Shown in pieces: positions 1-7,497 of a stretch of DNA of 14,659 nucleotides. The DNA comes from an uncultured Clostridia bacterium (GTDB lineage Bacteria; Bacillota; Clostridia; TANB77; CAG-508): the NCBI GenBank assembly GCA_944393275.1, contig CALXZQ010000019.1, positions 1 to 14,659 on the forward strand, given 5' to 3'. The notes under the pieces were generated by a model. The model saw only the letters and a program-made list of their open reading frames with translations, was not told the DNA's origin and made no database searches. Position 1 is the stretch's first letter, and each line of letters begins with the position of its first letter. The translations under genes were made by a program, and so were the position numbers.

Positions 1-50
1 AAAAAATTATGTATATAAAATAACATGGCATTGCCATATTATGAATTTTT

Positions 51-127
51 GTTATTAGGTATAACACCTTATATAACATAACTACAGCATATAGAATTAT
101 TATACCATAAATTACTATATAAGTCAA
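51..127 (-). promoter_or_regulatory. Leftward promoter and dyad-containing leader of a gene off the left edge
   Basis: On the minus strand TTGACT (122-127) and TATAAT (99-104) are separated by 17 bp, a near-consensus sigma-A promoter. Transcription would start near 92 and run off the left edge. The early leader has an imperfect dyad (GTTATTAGGT at 51-60 against ACCTTATATAAC at 66-77), and a perfect 13-bp palindrome (ATGGCA-T-TGCCAT) lies at 25-37. These could be operators or leader hairpins. The driven gene is not in the window, so its identity is unknown. Positions 1-212 contain no ORF that I can support. Confidence 0.6.
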
Positions 128-212
128 TTTATGTACACCTTGTATTTGTTTGTTCTCTAAGGTTTCCTAGATTTCAGTTAATATTTTATTACTTAATTAT
201 TTACATCAAGAA

Positions 213-233
213 AGAGAGCTTCAGTTGCTCTCT
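213..233 (-). terminator. Intrinsic terminator of the U32/AI-2E operon, overlapping the stop codon
   Basis: On the minus strand the hairpin AGAGAGC-AACTGAA-GCTCTCT (7-bp perfect stem) is followed by TTCTTG. The TAG stop of the U32 gene (232-234) lies inside the 5' arm, so coding sequence and terminator overlap. Confidence 0.7.
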
Positions 234-1461
234 ATTTCTTTCTTCTTATTATCCAATCTTCTTTACATTCTGTTGGTAAATGTAGCTTTACTTTTTGTCC
301 TTGTTTTCCAGGATTTACAAACTCTATTCTTTCTTCTGTATCAGCATCCCATAAGTCTTTTATTTCAAATACTTCTGGTTCAAGCTTTCCTGGCACTATT
401 ATCTCTAAAGTATCTCCTACTTGTAATCTATTTTTTATTTCTATTGTAGATTTCATTGGACTATACTCTATAATTTTTCCGCCAAATTCATAATCTGCAT
501 TATATTGTTTTCCTTCATATTCTTGTATATCTTTATTTTTTCTATCATTAAAATAAAATGTGGTTAATCCTCTTGTTTTTGTTTTTTCTAACTCCTTTAA
601 ATATTTTTCTGCATCATATGTATTTGGTGATTTAATATAATCATCTATTGCATTTCTATATGCATTTACAACAGATGCTAAATAATATTCTGTTTTTAAC
701 CTACCTTCTATTTTTAAACTATCTATTCCCATTTCAATTATTTCAGGTATTTCTCTTACTAAACATAAATCTTTTGAAGATAATATATATGTTCCTTTAT
801 CATCAGTTTCTACTGGCATCATATTTCCTGGGTTGTTTTTTTCTTCTAGATATACATTATACGCCCATCTACAACTTTGTGCGCAATCTCCTAAGTTTGC
901 ACTTCTATCTGCTAAAAAATCACTTAAGAAGCATCTTCCAGAATAACTAAAACATATTGCTCCATGTATGAACATCTCAATTTCTAGTCCATTTGGTTTA
1001 TTCCTCATTAATTCTTTTATTTGCTCTTTGTTCATTTCTCTTCCTAATATTATCCTCTTTGCTCCATTTTTATACCAAAAATTGCTTGTATGATAACTAA
1101 TTACATTTGCTTGTGTACTTATATGTATGTCTATATTTGGAGCATATTCTTTTAATACTTCTATAACTCCCCCATCTGATGCAATTATTCCATCTGGATT
1201 AATTACATTTAGTTCTTTTGCTGCCTTTATTATTTCATCATATTTCTCATCCCACGCAAATATATTAATTGCTACATATACTTTTTTTCCTAGACTATGT
1301 GCATATTCTATTGTTCTTTTTAGGTCATCATCTTCTACATCTACTCTTGTTCTTAAAGATAATGTTTTAGTTCCCATGTATACTGCATCTGCACCATATA
1401 AAAATGCAATTTTAGCCTTTTCAAATGATCCTGCTGGAGCTAATAATTCTGGTTTTTTCAT
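232..1461 (-). CDS. U32 family peptidase / tRNA or rRNA hydroxylation protein (TrhP/YrrO-like)
   Basis: A 409-residue cytosolic protein of peptidase family U32. It opens with the family's KPELLAPAGSFEKAKIAFLYGADAVYMG-type N-terminus, which forms the first strand and helix of the barrel. The U32 signature follows at about residues 163-197: EMFIHGAICFSYSGRC, then a DRSANLGDCAQSCRW-type segment with the conserved cysteines. In E. coli and B. subtilis such proteins (TrhP, YrrN/YrrO, RlhA) are needed for 5-hydroxyuridine at tRNA U34 or for 23S rRNA hydroxylation; older annotation calls them collagenase-like proteases. RNA modification is my inference from the family. The ATG is preceded by GAGGAA seven bases upstream. 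It is the second gene of an operon, 26 bases after the AI-2E permease, and its TAG stop lies in the terminator hairpin. The CGG trinucleotide at 479-481 is out of frame (GGC GGA). Confidence 0.9.
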   Translation of the reverse strand: MKKPELLAPAGSFEKAKIAFLYGADAVYMGTKTLSLRTRVDVEDDDLKRTIEYAHSLGKKVYVAINIFAWDEKYDEIIKAAKELNVINPDGIIASDGGVIEVLKEYAPNIDIHISTQANVISYHTSNFWYKNGAKRIILGREMNKEQIKELMRNKPNGLEIEMFIHGAICFSYSGRCFLSDFLADRSANLGDCAQSCRWAYNVYLEEKNNPGNMMPVETDDKGTYILSSKDLCLVREIPEIIEMGIDSLKIEGRLKTEYYLASVVNAYRNAIDDYIKSPNTYDAEKYLKELEKTKTRGLTTFYFNDRKNKDIQEYEGKQYNADYEFGGKIIEYSPMKSTIEIKNRLQVGDTLEIIVPGKLEPEVFEIKDLWDADTEERIEFVNPGKQGQKVKLHLPTECKEDWIIRRKK

Positions 1462-1487
1462 ATTTTGTTCCTCATTTCTTTCTTATT

Positions 1488-2588
1488 TTATTTTAATTCA
1501 AAAAATGTTTTTACTATTCCTCTTTCAAATAAATCATTAAATACATTTTTTATAATAAGGAATACTATAGGGCCTAATATTAGACCTACAACCCCTACTA
1601 ATTTAAATCCTGTATACATTCCAAGTAATGTAAATATTGGATGCATTCCCATTTGCTCACTTACAAATTTAGGCTCTATGATTTGTTTTATTATTGTCCA
1701 TACACCCCATAATACTACCACTGCTATAGCTAGAGGTATGTTTCCTGTAAAATATAAATATATTGCCCAAGGTATCATAACAGTTCCTGCTCCTAACAAT
1801 GGAATCAAATCTACAAATCCTATAAATATCGCCATAAGTACATAATATTTCACATTAAAACCAAATATATCCAATAATGTTAGACCTACTAGAACAAATA
1901 TAAAACATAATCCTGATAGCTTAGCTTCTGCTTTTATATAATTCCATGAAATAGTCCAAGTCTTATCAACAATTTCTCTTGCTTTAACTAGCCATTGTTC
2001 TGGAAGGTGTTTTTTGGCCATTTTAAATACATAATCTCTATCTAAGCAAATAAATACTATTGCTAGTATAGTTATGACTGCATATGTTATAGCTGTTGGA
2101 ATAGATGTTGCAAAATTTGCAATTCCAGATAGTGCTCCAACTAAAATATCCTTTGCACTTTCTAATATTCCATTTAATGCTCCTTGTATTGCTTGTAATA
2201 CCTCTTCTGGTATTGTTATATTTCCATCTTTTATGTTGTTTATAAAGTCCATAGACCAGTTATAAATATTATTAGCAGGTCCATTTAATTCGTCAAGTAA
2301 AGCTTTTGATTCTACTATTATGCTAGATATTAGAAATACCAGTATAACAGTTATAATTACTGCAAATATTAATAATGATATTATACTAGCTGTTTTTCTT
2401 TTTAGTTTACACTTTTTCATAAATAGTTTTATTAACGGCTCTATCATTGTGGAAATAAGTATTGCAATTAAAAATGGTACATAGAATACTGCCAATTTAA
2501 ATGCCCCAAACAAGCATAACCCTATAAATGCTATTATCAAAACTTTAAACATTATTTTTGCATAATATTTAATATCAAATTTATCCAT
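1488..2588 (-). CDS. AI-2E family permease (YtvI-like)
   Basis: Integral membrane protein of the AI-2E transporter (PerM) superfamily, 366 residues from the chosen start. Hydrophobic hairpins lie at about residues 10-50 and 60-95. An amphipathic extracytoplasmic region at 110-160 is followed by a further membrane block. The C-terminal segment is diagnostic: GFVDLIPLLGAGTVMIPWA, then IIEPKFVSEQMGMHPIFTLL and LVGVVGLILGPIVFL. Clostridial and Bacillus relatives are often named YtvI, a sporulation-associated membrane protein, but the transported substrate is unknown. The reading frame extends six codons upstream to an ATG at 2606. I prefer the ATG at 2588 because GGAAGG, a Shine-Dalgarno match, lies inside that extension about nine bases before it. 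It has its own promoter and is co-transcribed with the U32 gene. Confidence 0.87.
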   Translation of the reverse strand: MDKFDIKYYAKIMFKVLIIAFIGLCLFGAFKLAVFYVPFLIAILISTMIEPLIKLFMKKCKLKRKTASIISLLIFAVIITVILVFLISSIIVESKALLDELNGPANNIYNWSMDFINNIKDGNITIPEEVLQAIQGALNGILESAKDILVGALSGIANFATSIPTAITYAVITILAIVFICLDRDYVFKMAKKHLPEQWLVKAREIVDKTWTISWNYIKAEAKLSGLCFIFVLVGLTLLDIFGFNVKYYVLMAIFIGFVDLIPLLGAGTVMIPWAIYLYFTGNIPLAIAVVVLWGVWTIIKQIIEPKFVSEQMGMHPIFTLLGMYTGFKLVGVVGLILGPIVFLIIKNVFNDLFERGIVKTFFELK

Positions 2589-2624
2589 TTTACTATTTCC
2601 TTCCATAAAATATCTTACTGTTAT

Positions 2625-2653
2625 AGTATATAATACTTTATGTTAATAGTAAA
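2625..2653 (-). promoter_or_regulatory. Probable sigma-A promoter of the AI-2E permease/U32 operon
   Basis: On the minus strand TTTACT (2648-2653), a 17-bp spacer, and TATACT (2625-2630). It lies between the lysozyme stop codon and the permease start, so the lysozyme and permease are probably separate transcription units. Confidence 0.5.
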
Positions 2654-2669
2654 TACTTTTAATATAATA

Positions 2670-3926
2670 TTAATATCTAACTAATATCCTTTGACCTACA
2701 TATATTCTATTAGGATTTTGTATATTATTTAATCTAACTAAATTTTCTACAGTTGTTCCATATCTTCTAGCAATTCCACTTAACGTATCTCCCCATCTTA
2801 CTCTATATGTTAGATTAACTGTATAATTATTTAAATTATTTATGCTATTTTCTACATTTACTATAATTGTTGTTCCTGCATAAATACGGTTAGGATTTTG
2901 TATATTATTTAACCTAACTAAATTTTCTACAGTTGTTCTATATCTTCTCGCGATTCCACTTAATGTATCTCCCCATTTTACTCTATATACTATTTTTTTC
3001 CCCATTTGATTACTATATTCTTGCTTTGCAGTATTTATTAGAATTCTTTGTCCTATAAATATTAAATTAGGGTTTTGTATATTATTTAAAGCTGCTAATT
3101 CTGCTACTGTTACTCCATACATATTTGCAATTTTACCTAAAGTATCACCTTTTTTTACAATGTATACAACTGTATCTCCTGCATTTTCTCCAGTTTTATC
3201 CCCTATACTTGGTATCTCTACATTTTGACTTATTTCAAATATTTGTTCTGTAAATCTATTTCTATCTACATATGAGTTTATTCCTGAAACTCTTCCTTCA
3301 TCTGTATATTGAAATCCTATCCAATTACTCCATTTTCCATTGTCACCTGGAACTTCTGTGCCATATTCTGCAACCCATAATGGGTATTCTTGAGCTAATT
3401 CATAGCTAAATATATTGCGTGCATTATATGTATCACTATATACTACCATTTCTTTACCTGTTAATTCTTCTACTTTTCTTAAAAATGCAAATGATATATT
3501 ATTTATCTCTTCACTACTTAAGTTTCCAAAAGATTCAAAATCCATTGCTAGCTTGCAGTCTGGTACTGTCCCTGCAATTACATTTGCAAAATGTTCTGCT
3601 TCCGCTATTGCTTGCTCTTCATTTCTTGCTGTTAAATAATGATAAAATCCTATCTTTATTCCATTCGCTTTTGCTCCTTCATAATTTCTTCTAAAGTATG
3701 GATCAATATATCCTGTACCTTCACTTGATTTAATATACACTACCTCTATTCCACTCTGTTTTACTTCATCATAGTTTATTTGTCCTTGCCAACGACTAAC
3801 ATCTATCCCTTGATAAATAGTATTTCCTAAAGGGGATAATGCATATATAGGTTTAGTAGATATGCTAAAACTATATACTAATATAATTAGCATTATTAAT
3901 ATTAATTTTGTCAATTTTTTATCCAT
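2670..3926 (-). CDS. Secreted GH25 lysozyme (N-acetylmuramidase) with three C-terminal LysM domains
   Basis: A 418-residue exported cell-wall hydrolase. Residues 1-30 are a signal peptide (lysines, a hydrophobic core of isoleucine and leucine, then an IYAL end). The glycoside hydrolase 25 domain runs from about residue 36 to 230. YQGIDVSRWQG holds the conserved Asp42, and LAMDFESFG holds the Asp129/Glu131 pair of the muramidase active site. GFYHYLTA is another family motif. Three LysM peptidoglycan-binding repeats follow at about 254-298, 313-358 and 373-418; the last two are almost identical. The best start is the ATG at 3926: the sequence GGAGGTGATT, near-perfect to 16S rRNA, sits eight bases upstream and overlaps the ATG at 3944 that would give six more residues. 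The role is inferred as peptidoglycan remodelling or autolysis. The only CGG here (3602-3604) is out of frame. Confidence 0.93.
   Translation of the reverse strand: MDKKLTKLILIMLIILVYSFSISTKPIYALSPLGNTIYQGIDVSRWQGQINYDEVKQSGIEVVYIKSSEGTGYIDPYFRRNYEGAKANGIKIGFYHYLTARNEEQAIAEAEHFANVIAGTVPDCKLAMDFESFGNLSSEEINNISFAFLRKVEELTGKEMVVYSDTYNARNIFSYELAQEYPLWVAEYGTEVPGDNGKWSNWIGFQYTDEGRVSGINSYVDRNRFTEQIFEISQNVEIPSIGDKTGENAGDTVVYIVKKGDTLGKIANMYGVTVAELAALNNIQNPNLIFIGQRILINTAKQEYSNQMGKKIVYRVKWGDTLSGIARRYRTTVENLVRLNNIQNPNRIYAGTTIIVNVENSINNLNNYTVNLTYRVRWGDTLSGIARRYGTTVENLVRLNNIQNPNRIYVGQRILVRY
2710..2989 (-). repeat. Tandem 180-bp duplication encoding LysM domains 2 and 3
   Basis: Positions 2710-2808 match 2890-2988 at about 93 of 99 bases. 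The copies start 180 bp (60 codons) apart, so the duplication keeps frame and copies one LysM plus its linker. The linkers have diverged much more than the LysM cores. The first LysM (about 3030-3170) is clearly older and more divergent. Confidence 0.85.
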
Positions 3927-3956
3927 AAAAACAATCACCTCCATAATATTTTGTAT

Positions 3957-3986
3957 ATTATATGAGATGATTTATTTTTATGTTAA
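3957..3986 (-). promoter_or_regulatory. Probable sigma-A promoter of the GH25 lysozyme
   Basis: On the minus strand TTAACA (3981-3986), an 18-bp spacer and TATAAT (3957-3962). The -35 directly abuts the stop codon of the DUF6320 gene (3987-3989), so the lysozyme can be transcribed independently of the upstream operon. Confidence 0.5.
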
Positions 3987-4562
3987 TTATATATGAAATC
4001 TTCTAACTATATCTCTTATTACATCTTTTCCACAAAGTAACAATGTTAATAGTAGGGTAAATGTAGCTACAGATGATGATATTATTGTTGGTATATTATT
4101 GTATTGAACTCCATATTTCATAAGTATTAATGGAATTAGACTTAAAACAAATATCATAAGTTGATATATAGCATATTTTATATACTTTTTTCTACTTGCT
4201 ATTGTAAGTACTGTTAATGTTATATTAGATATTGTAATCATTATTGGGATTGCAAATGTTATACTCCACCCTTCATATTTCAATATATAATCTATAAGTA
4301 GGGTAAGTACTGAGATACAAATCATTTGTAGCATTACATGTGAAGCTATATTTACATTCCTTTTTAAAGAATATAGTGTTGTTACCCAAATATACAGTAT
4401 TCCAACAATGCAAATAAATGACCACTTATTATCAAACCCTGTAGAGTAATTTATTATTACTAGTATTGCAGAGATTATAATTGATATTATTAATAATATT
4501 CCTTTTATCTTCTTACCTTTTTCTATATTAAAAATCTTTGGATATAGCATATTAAACACCAT
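3987..4562 (-). CDS. DUF6320 family membrane protein lacking the usual N-terminal zinc ribbon
   Basis: A 191-residue polytopic protein with about six hydrophobic segments (roughly residues 20-40, 48-66, 74-93, 101-121, 130-147, 157-176) and a basic C-terminus ending IVRRFHI. The fold pattern, with Trp-rich loops such as EGWSITFAIP and the terminal DIVRRFHI, resembles the DUF6320 proteins that lie next to alcohol-acetyltransferase-like genes in Clostridia. As I recall that family, its members usually start with a CxxC zinc ribbon followed by a YPY-type segment; here the protein starts directly at MLYPKIFN and no cysteine pair is present. The ATG at 4562 overlaps the end of the acetyltransferase gene by 11 bases, suggesting translational coupling. 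An ATG at 4550 is an alternative start. Function is unknown; membrane partnership with the acetyltransferase is inferred from gene pairing. Confidence 0.6.
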   Translation of the reverse strand: MVFNMLYPKIFNIEKGKKIKGILLIISIIISAILVIINYSTGFDNKWSFICIVGILYIWVTTLYSLKRNVNIASHVMLQMICISVLTLLIDYILKYEGWSITFAIPIMITISNITLTVLTIASRKKYIKYAIYQLMIFVLSLIPLILMKYGVQYNNIPTIISSSVATFTLLLTLLLCGKDVIRDIVRRFHI

Positions 4563-5824
4563 TGCTTTCTAGTTCTACATCTATTCCTTGTAATTTTATA
4601 AATTCACAAAAACCGTTTTCTATATATTTATTATTTAGTATAGATGTGAACGTAAATGTCATTTTATTTTCAAAAGAACACGCTGAGCATTTAATTTTTT
4701 CTACTGTTTCAGGTGCTATTAAAAATAAAAAGTTTTCTATATATTCACTATACTCTGAGATTATTCCAACCCTTCCTATATTAGAGAAAGTAGTTGTAGT
4801 GTATTTCCTTATTTCTATATAGCTCAATCTTACAAAAAGCTTTTTTAGAAATAACGGAATTAATCTTATAAATGTATTATTTCCTATTTTCACATTAAGT
4901 GACATTGTATTTTTTATTTGATCCTCTTGCAATTTTTCCGCAAAGTCATTTTTTACTATTTCTAAAAAATTTTCAAATGTTTTTTGTTCTAAGTTTTTTA
5001 TGTCTGCTTCAACTGTAATATATGAAAAGAAATTATTTACAGTTTGTGATTTAAAATACTTCTTTAAATTAACTGGTATACAGACTTTTATTGGCTTGTT
5101 ACTTTTGGTGGTTTTGTAATTTTCATTGTATATTGTATACATAAGAGCTGCTGTTAAATATTGGGTTATTGTAGAATTATTGTCATTGCACACTTTTTTT
5201 AATTTGTTCAAATCCATAATTACATGTGTGGTAGCGATTGCACTTAATGGTAATTTTCCACCGTTTCAATATATATGCCTTATTTGAATCATTTCTATTT
5301 TTTGTCTTTTTATCATAATTTTTTAAGTAACTATCTTCTGTATTTAGCTTCATTTTTCTATGCGTTCTAATTCTATTTTTAAATTTCTCTGGGTGCAATA
5401 ATTCTATATAGTTATATACTATCTCTTTGAAGAATTGTTCTGCAGTATTTCCATCTGTTAATGAATGAAAAATATCTATATTAATTTTTCTTTCAAAGTA
5501 TGTAACTTTAAATAGGTAACCATTATTCACACTTGGGTCTATATATTTACATGGATAATTGGTTTCTTCTTCGATTTTTATTTTCTTGGAATTATCTTCA
5601 AAATAATACCAAAAAAATCCCTTTTTTAATTTTACTTTGAAGAATGGATATTCATCTATGGATTTATTAACTGCCTGTTCTAATATTTTGGCATTAATCA
5701 TTTCCGTCATTACTGCAGACAATCTAAAAACACTACTATACTTTTTACTAGATGCTAGTGGAAATATTTTTGCAGAATTGTCTAACCTTCTCCATTCTAC
5801 ATTCTTCTTATTTTTTTTTAGCAT
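4552..5824 (-). CDS. Alcohol-acetyltransferase-like acyltransferase in two frames, joined by +1 shift at CGG (5263-5261)
   Basis: Condensation-domain acyltransferase of the alcohol acetyltransferase/BAHD-like type. Read from ATG 5824 it gives WRRLDNSAKIFP, FRLSAVM, LKKGFFWYYFE, NNGYLFKVTYFE and the catalytic HxxxDG (HSLTDG, His120/Asp124). It then meets CGG at codon 188 and, in frame, becomes unrelated sequence ending at a TGA at 5185-5183. Skipping the C (5263) gives AYILK-GGKLPLSAIATTHVIMD and runs through ITQYLTAALMY and SNIGRVG to the TAA at 4552, about 423 residues in all, normal for the family. The +1 frame has a TGA just upstream (5268-5266), so the switch cannot occur earlier. GGAG six bases before the ATG gives a good start. 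It follows the serpin-like gene by 19 bases and overlaps the DUF6320 gene. The substrate is unknown. It may be programmed frameshifting, a pseudogene or an assembly error; see findings. Confidence 0.75.
5261..5263 (-). other. Putative +1 frameshift site: in-frame CGG (AAA CGG T)
   Basis: Minus-strand reading is AAA CGG TGG in the upstream frame and AAA (C) GGT GGA in the downstream frame. Homology restores after one skipped C. It is the only in-frame CGG in this gene; three other CGG trinucleotides (4613-4615, 4938-4940, 5704-5706) are out of frame. Confidence 0.6.
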
Positions 5825-5843
5825 AATTTCTCCTATTAATTTT

Positions 5844-6953
5844 CTATTGGAATTTTGTTATATCACTTATTTTAGCTGCAAAGTATGGCATATCTTTACC
5901 ATTTTCTTTTAGGAATATAGTAAAAGTATTATCAATATTAAATTCTCTAGTCTCTGTTTGTTCTACTGGTAAAGATGCTCTATTTATTTCCATTGCTGCT
6001 TCACTCTTTACCTTACCGCCATTTTTGTCTAATTCAAACTCTACTGTTTGAACTGCTTTAGCTATTTCTAATAATTCACCATTGCTTAATGCAAATTCTT
6101 TATCTTCTAACTTCTCATATTCCTTCTTTTCTTTAAGTTTTACATTTGGTATTTTTAAATATTCATTTTCTTGTAAACTTCTACTTCCAATATATGTTGA
6201 ATTTTTTACTTTGTCATAAATATCTTTAAATGTTTTTCCTTCATTTCCTTTAACTATAATTACTTGATCATTTTGTTTAGTATTAATTAATATTGCAAAA
6301 TCATCTTTTGAATTATAGTACATTACTTCTACCTGTTCTCTTGCACTATTATCTGTCTCATCATCTATTCCAAAATAATTTACATTTTCATATTTATTTG
6401 CAAATGTTCCTTTTTCTAAATTATCAAATTCTGTATAGAATTCAAATTCTCTTTTTAACATTGCATATAAAAAGTATTTTTTATCTCCTTCATCTGTCCA
6501 GTCAAAGTCATTCAAAATGGTTGCTGTTTCTCCAAATTTATCCTTTACACCATTTTCAATTTCTTTTTTCAAGTTTTCATTCATTATCCCACATTTTTTA
6601 TAGTAATAGTCATCAGAGATCATTGTTACATTAAATTCTTCTTTATTTAAATTCTCCGCTTCTGTTACAGTTTCATTAAATACTATATCTGTTTTAGCAA
6701 CATCATTTTTTAGGTCATTCCATACTAACTGAAATGTAGCACACCAAATTGCATTATCAGATATTTCATCTTGCATTGTAGGCACTATTTGTATTTCATC
6801 ATTAGATTTATAACCTGTTTGTGTAATAATCTCTTGTATTTCTTTTGCTTTTGCTGCAATTTCCTCATTATATATATTTATCAATACTATAACTGCAACA
6901 ACAATTAGAATAAAAATTATAGATAATACTATTTTAACTTTTTTATTTTCCAT
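5844..6953 (-). CDS. Membrane-anchored serpin-like protein
   Basis: A 369-residue protein with a lysine-rich start and one membrane helix at about residues 7-28, followed by a large extracytoplasmic domain. That domain looks serpin-like. IWCATFQLVWNDL resembles early serpin helices. Near the C-terminus, KAVQTVEFELDKNGGKVKSEAA, then a variable stretch, then REFNIDNTFTIFLKENGKDMPYFAAKI mirrors the serpin order: hinge (E-A-A), reactive loop, FN-x-x-x-F strand, then a closing strand ahead of the C-terminus. Serpins normally trap serine or cysteine proteases; whether this one inhibits anything is unknown. The frame extends to a TTG at 6974, but AAAGGAG eight bases before the ATG at 6953 fixes that start. 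It is the first gene of the operon with the acetyltransferase and DUF6320 genes. The alternative is a family-specific uncharacterised lipoprotein-like fold; the serpin call is from motif order only. Confidence 0.55.
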   Translation of the reverse strand: MENKKVKIVLSIIFILIVVAVIVLINIYNEEIAAKAKEIQEIITQTGYKSNDEIQIVPTMQDEISDNAIWCATFQLVWNDLKNDVAKTDIVFNETVTEAENLNKEEFNVTMISDDYYYKKCGIMNENLKKEIENGVKDKFGETATILNDFDWTDEGDKKYFLYAMLKREFEFYTEFDNLEKGTFANKYENVNYFGIDDETDNSAREQVEVMYYNSKDDFAILINTKQNDQVIIVKGNEGKTFKDIYDKVKNSTYIGSRSLQENEYLKIPNVKLKEKKEYEKLEDKEFALSNGELLEIAKAVQTVEFELDKNGGKVKSEAAMEINRASLPVEQTETREFNIDNTFTIFLKENGKDMPYFAAKISDITKFQ

Positions 6954-6974
6954 TTTATTTTCTCCTTTGGTCAA

Positions 6975-7003
6975 ATTATATATTATTAAGTAATTTTTTA
7001 CAA
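6975..7003 (-). promoter_or_regulatory. Promoter of the serpin-like/acetyltransferase/DUF6320 operon
   Basis: On the minus strand TTGTAA (6998-7003), a 17-bp spacer and a perfect TATAAT (6975-6980), directly upstream of the serpin-like gene. Confidence 0.6.
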
Positions 7004-7035
7004 TAGAAATTAAATTAAAATCTTCATAACATATA

Positions 7036-7064
7036 TTGTATCTTATTTTATCTTATGCTAAAAT
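7036..7064 (+). promoter_or_regulatory. Promoter of the DUF6483 gene
   Basis: TTGTAT (7036-7041), a 17-bp spacer and TAAAAT (7059-7064), with TGC directly before the -10 (extended -10). It is divergent from the serpin-operon promoter, the two -35 elements being about 32 bp apart. Confidence 0.6.
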
Positions 7065-7097
7065 TAATTTACTTTTACATAAGAGGAGTGATACAAA

Positions 7098-7463
7098 TTG
7101 TACAAAAAAGATTGGTTAATGGACCAAATTGAAGGAGCTATTAATTTAATAGCAAAAATGTTTTTACATAAAAATACCACAGACTATCAGGTTTCAACTA
7201 CAAATTTATCTGACTCAGACTTACTATACATTACTTTAAATAATATGATTGAAAAAAGAGAAATTAATGAAGCTGAGAACCTTTTATTTGATGAAGTAAC
7301 TGTTCTAAATGAATCTAATTTATCTATAGTGGTTAACTTTTATTCAAAGCTAAATCATTTAAGTGATCAATCCTTAGAGGAAGCCAACTATTCTAGAGAT
7401 GAGATAAGTCAGGGACTTTATGATATTATGAAACGCTTTGGAATCGAAGTAGAATTATCTTAA
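7098..7463 (+). CDS. DUF6483 family protein (small soluble helical protein)
   Basis: A 121-residue, mostly helical acidic cytosolic protein with no membrane segment. The start MYKKDWLMDQIEGAINLIAKM resembles the opening of DUF6483 proteins (short aromatic-acidic start, then an I-x-x-x-I-x-x-I-A-K helix). The C-terminal part (LSDQSLEEANYSRDEI and DIMKRFGIEVELS) looks like a helical repeat. The start codon is TTG at 7098, supported by GAGGAGTG about eight bases upstream; no in-frame ATG gives a better site. It is transcribed alone, opposite to its neighbours, and ends at a hairpin shared with the convergent gene. Function is unknown; the family call is moderate. Confidence 0.6.
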   Translation: MYKKDWLMDQIEGAINLIAKMFLHKNTTDYQVSTTNLSDSDLLYITLNNMIEKREINEAENLLFDEVTVLNESNLSIVVNFYSKLNHLSDQSLEEANYSRDEISQGLYDIMKRFGIEVELS

Positions 7464-7472
7464 TTATATAAA

Positions 7473-7497
7473 AAGGAGAAGTAATGCACTTCTCCTT
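7473..7497. terminator. Bidirectional hairpin terminator between convergent genes
   Basis: Perfect 10-bp stem AAGGAGAAGT / ACTTCTCCTT with an AATGC loop. On the minus strand the stem is followed by TTTTATATAA, a fair U-tract; on the plus strand the tail (AGTTATTATTTG) is weaker. The TAA stop of the minus-strand gene (7496-7498) overlaps the stem. Confidence 0.75.

Noticed and set aside
225..1540. Plus-strand ORFs opposite the U32 gene (225-449, 648-950, 1127-1540)
   Set aside because: They are leucine- or serine-rich antisense shadows without ribosome binding sites, overlapping a strongly conserved gene.
3415..3694. Plus-strand ORFs opposite the lysozyme
   Set aside because: No start signals, and the composition is as expected from the complementary strand of the GH25 domain.
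5183..5217. Two separate overlapping genes (5183-5824 and 4552-5217) instead of one shifted gene
   Set aside because: The ATG at 5217 falls inside a conserved segment, has no Shine-Dalgarno, and each half would be an incomplete acyltransferase.
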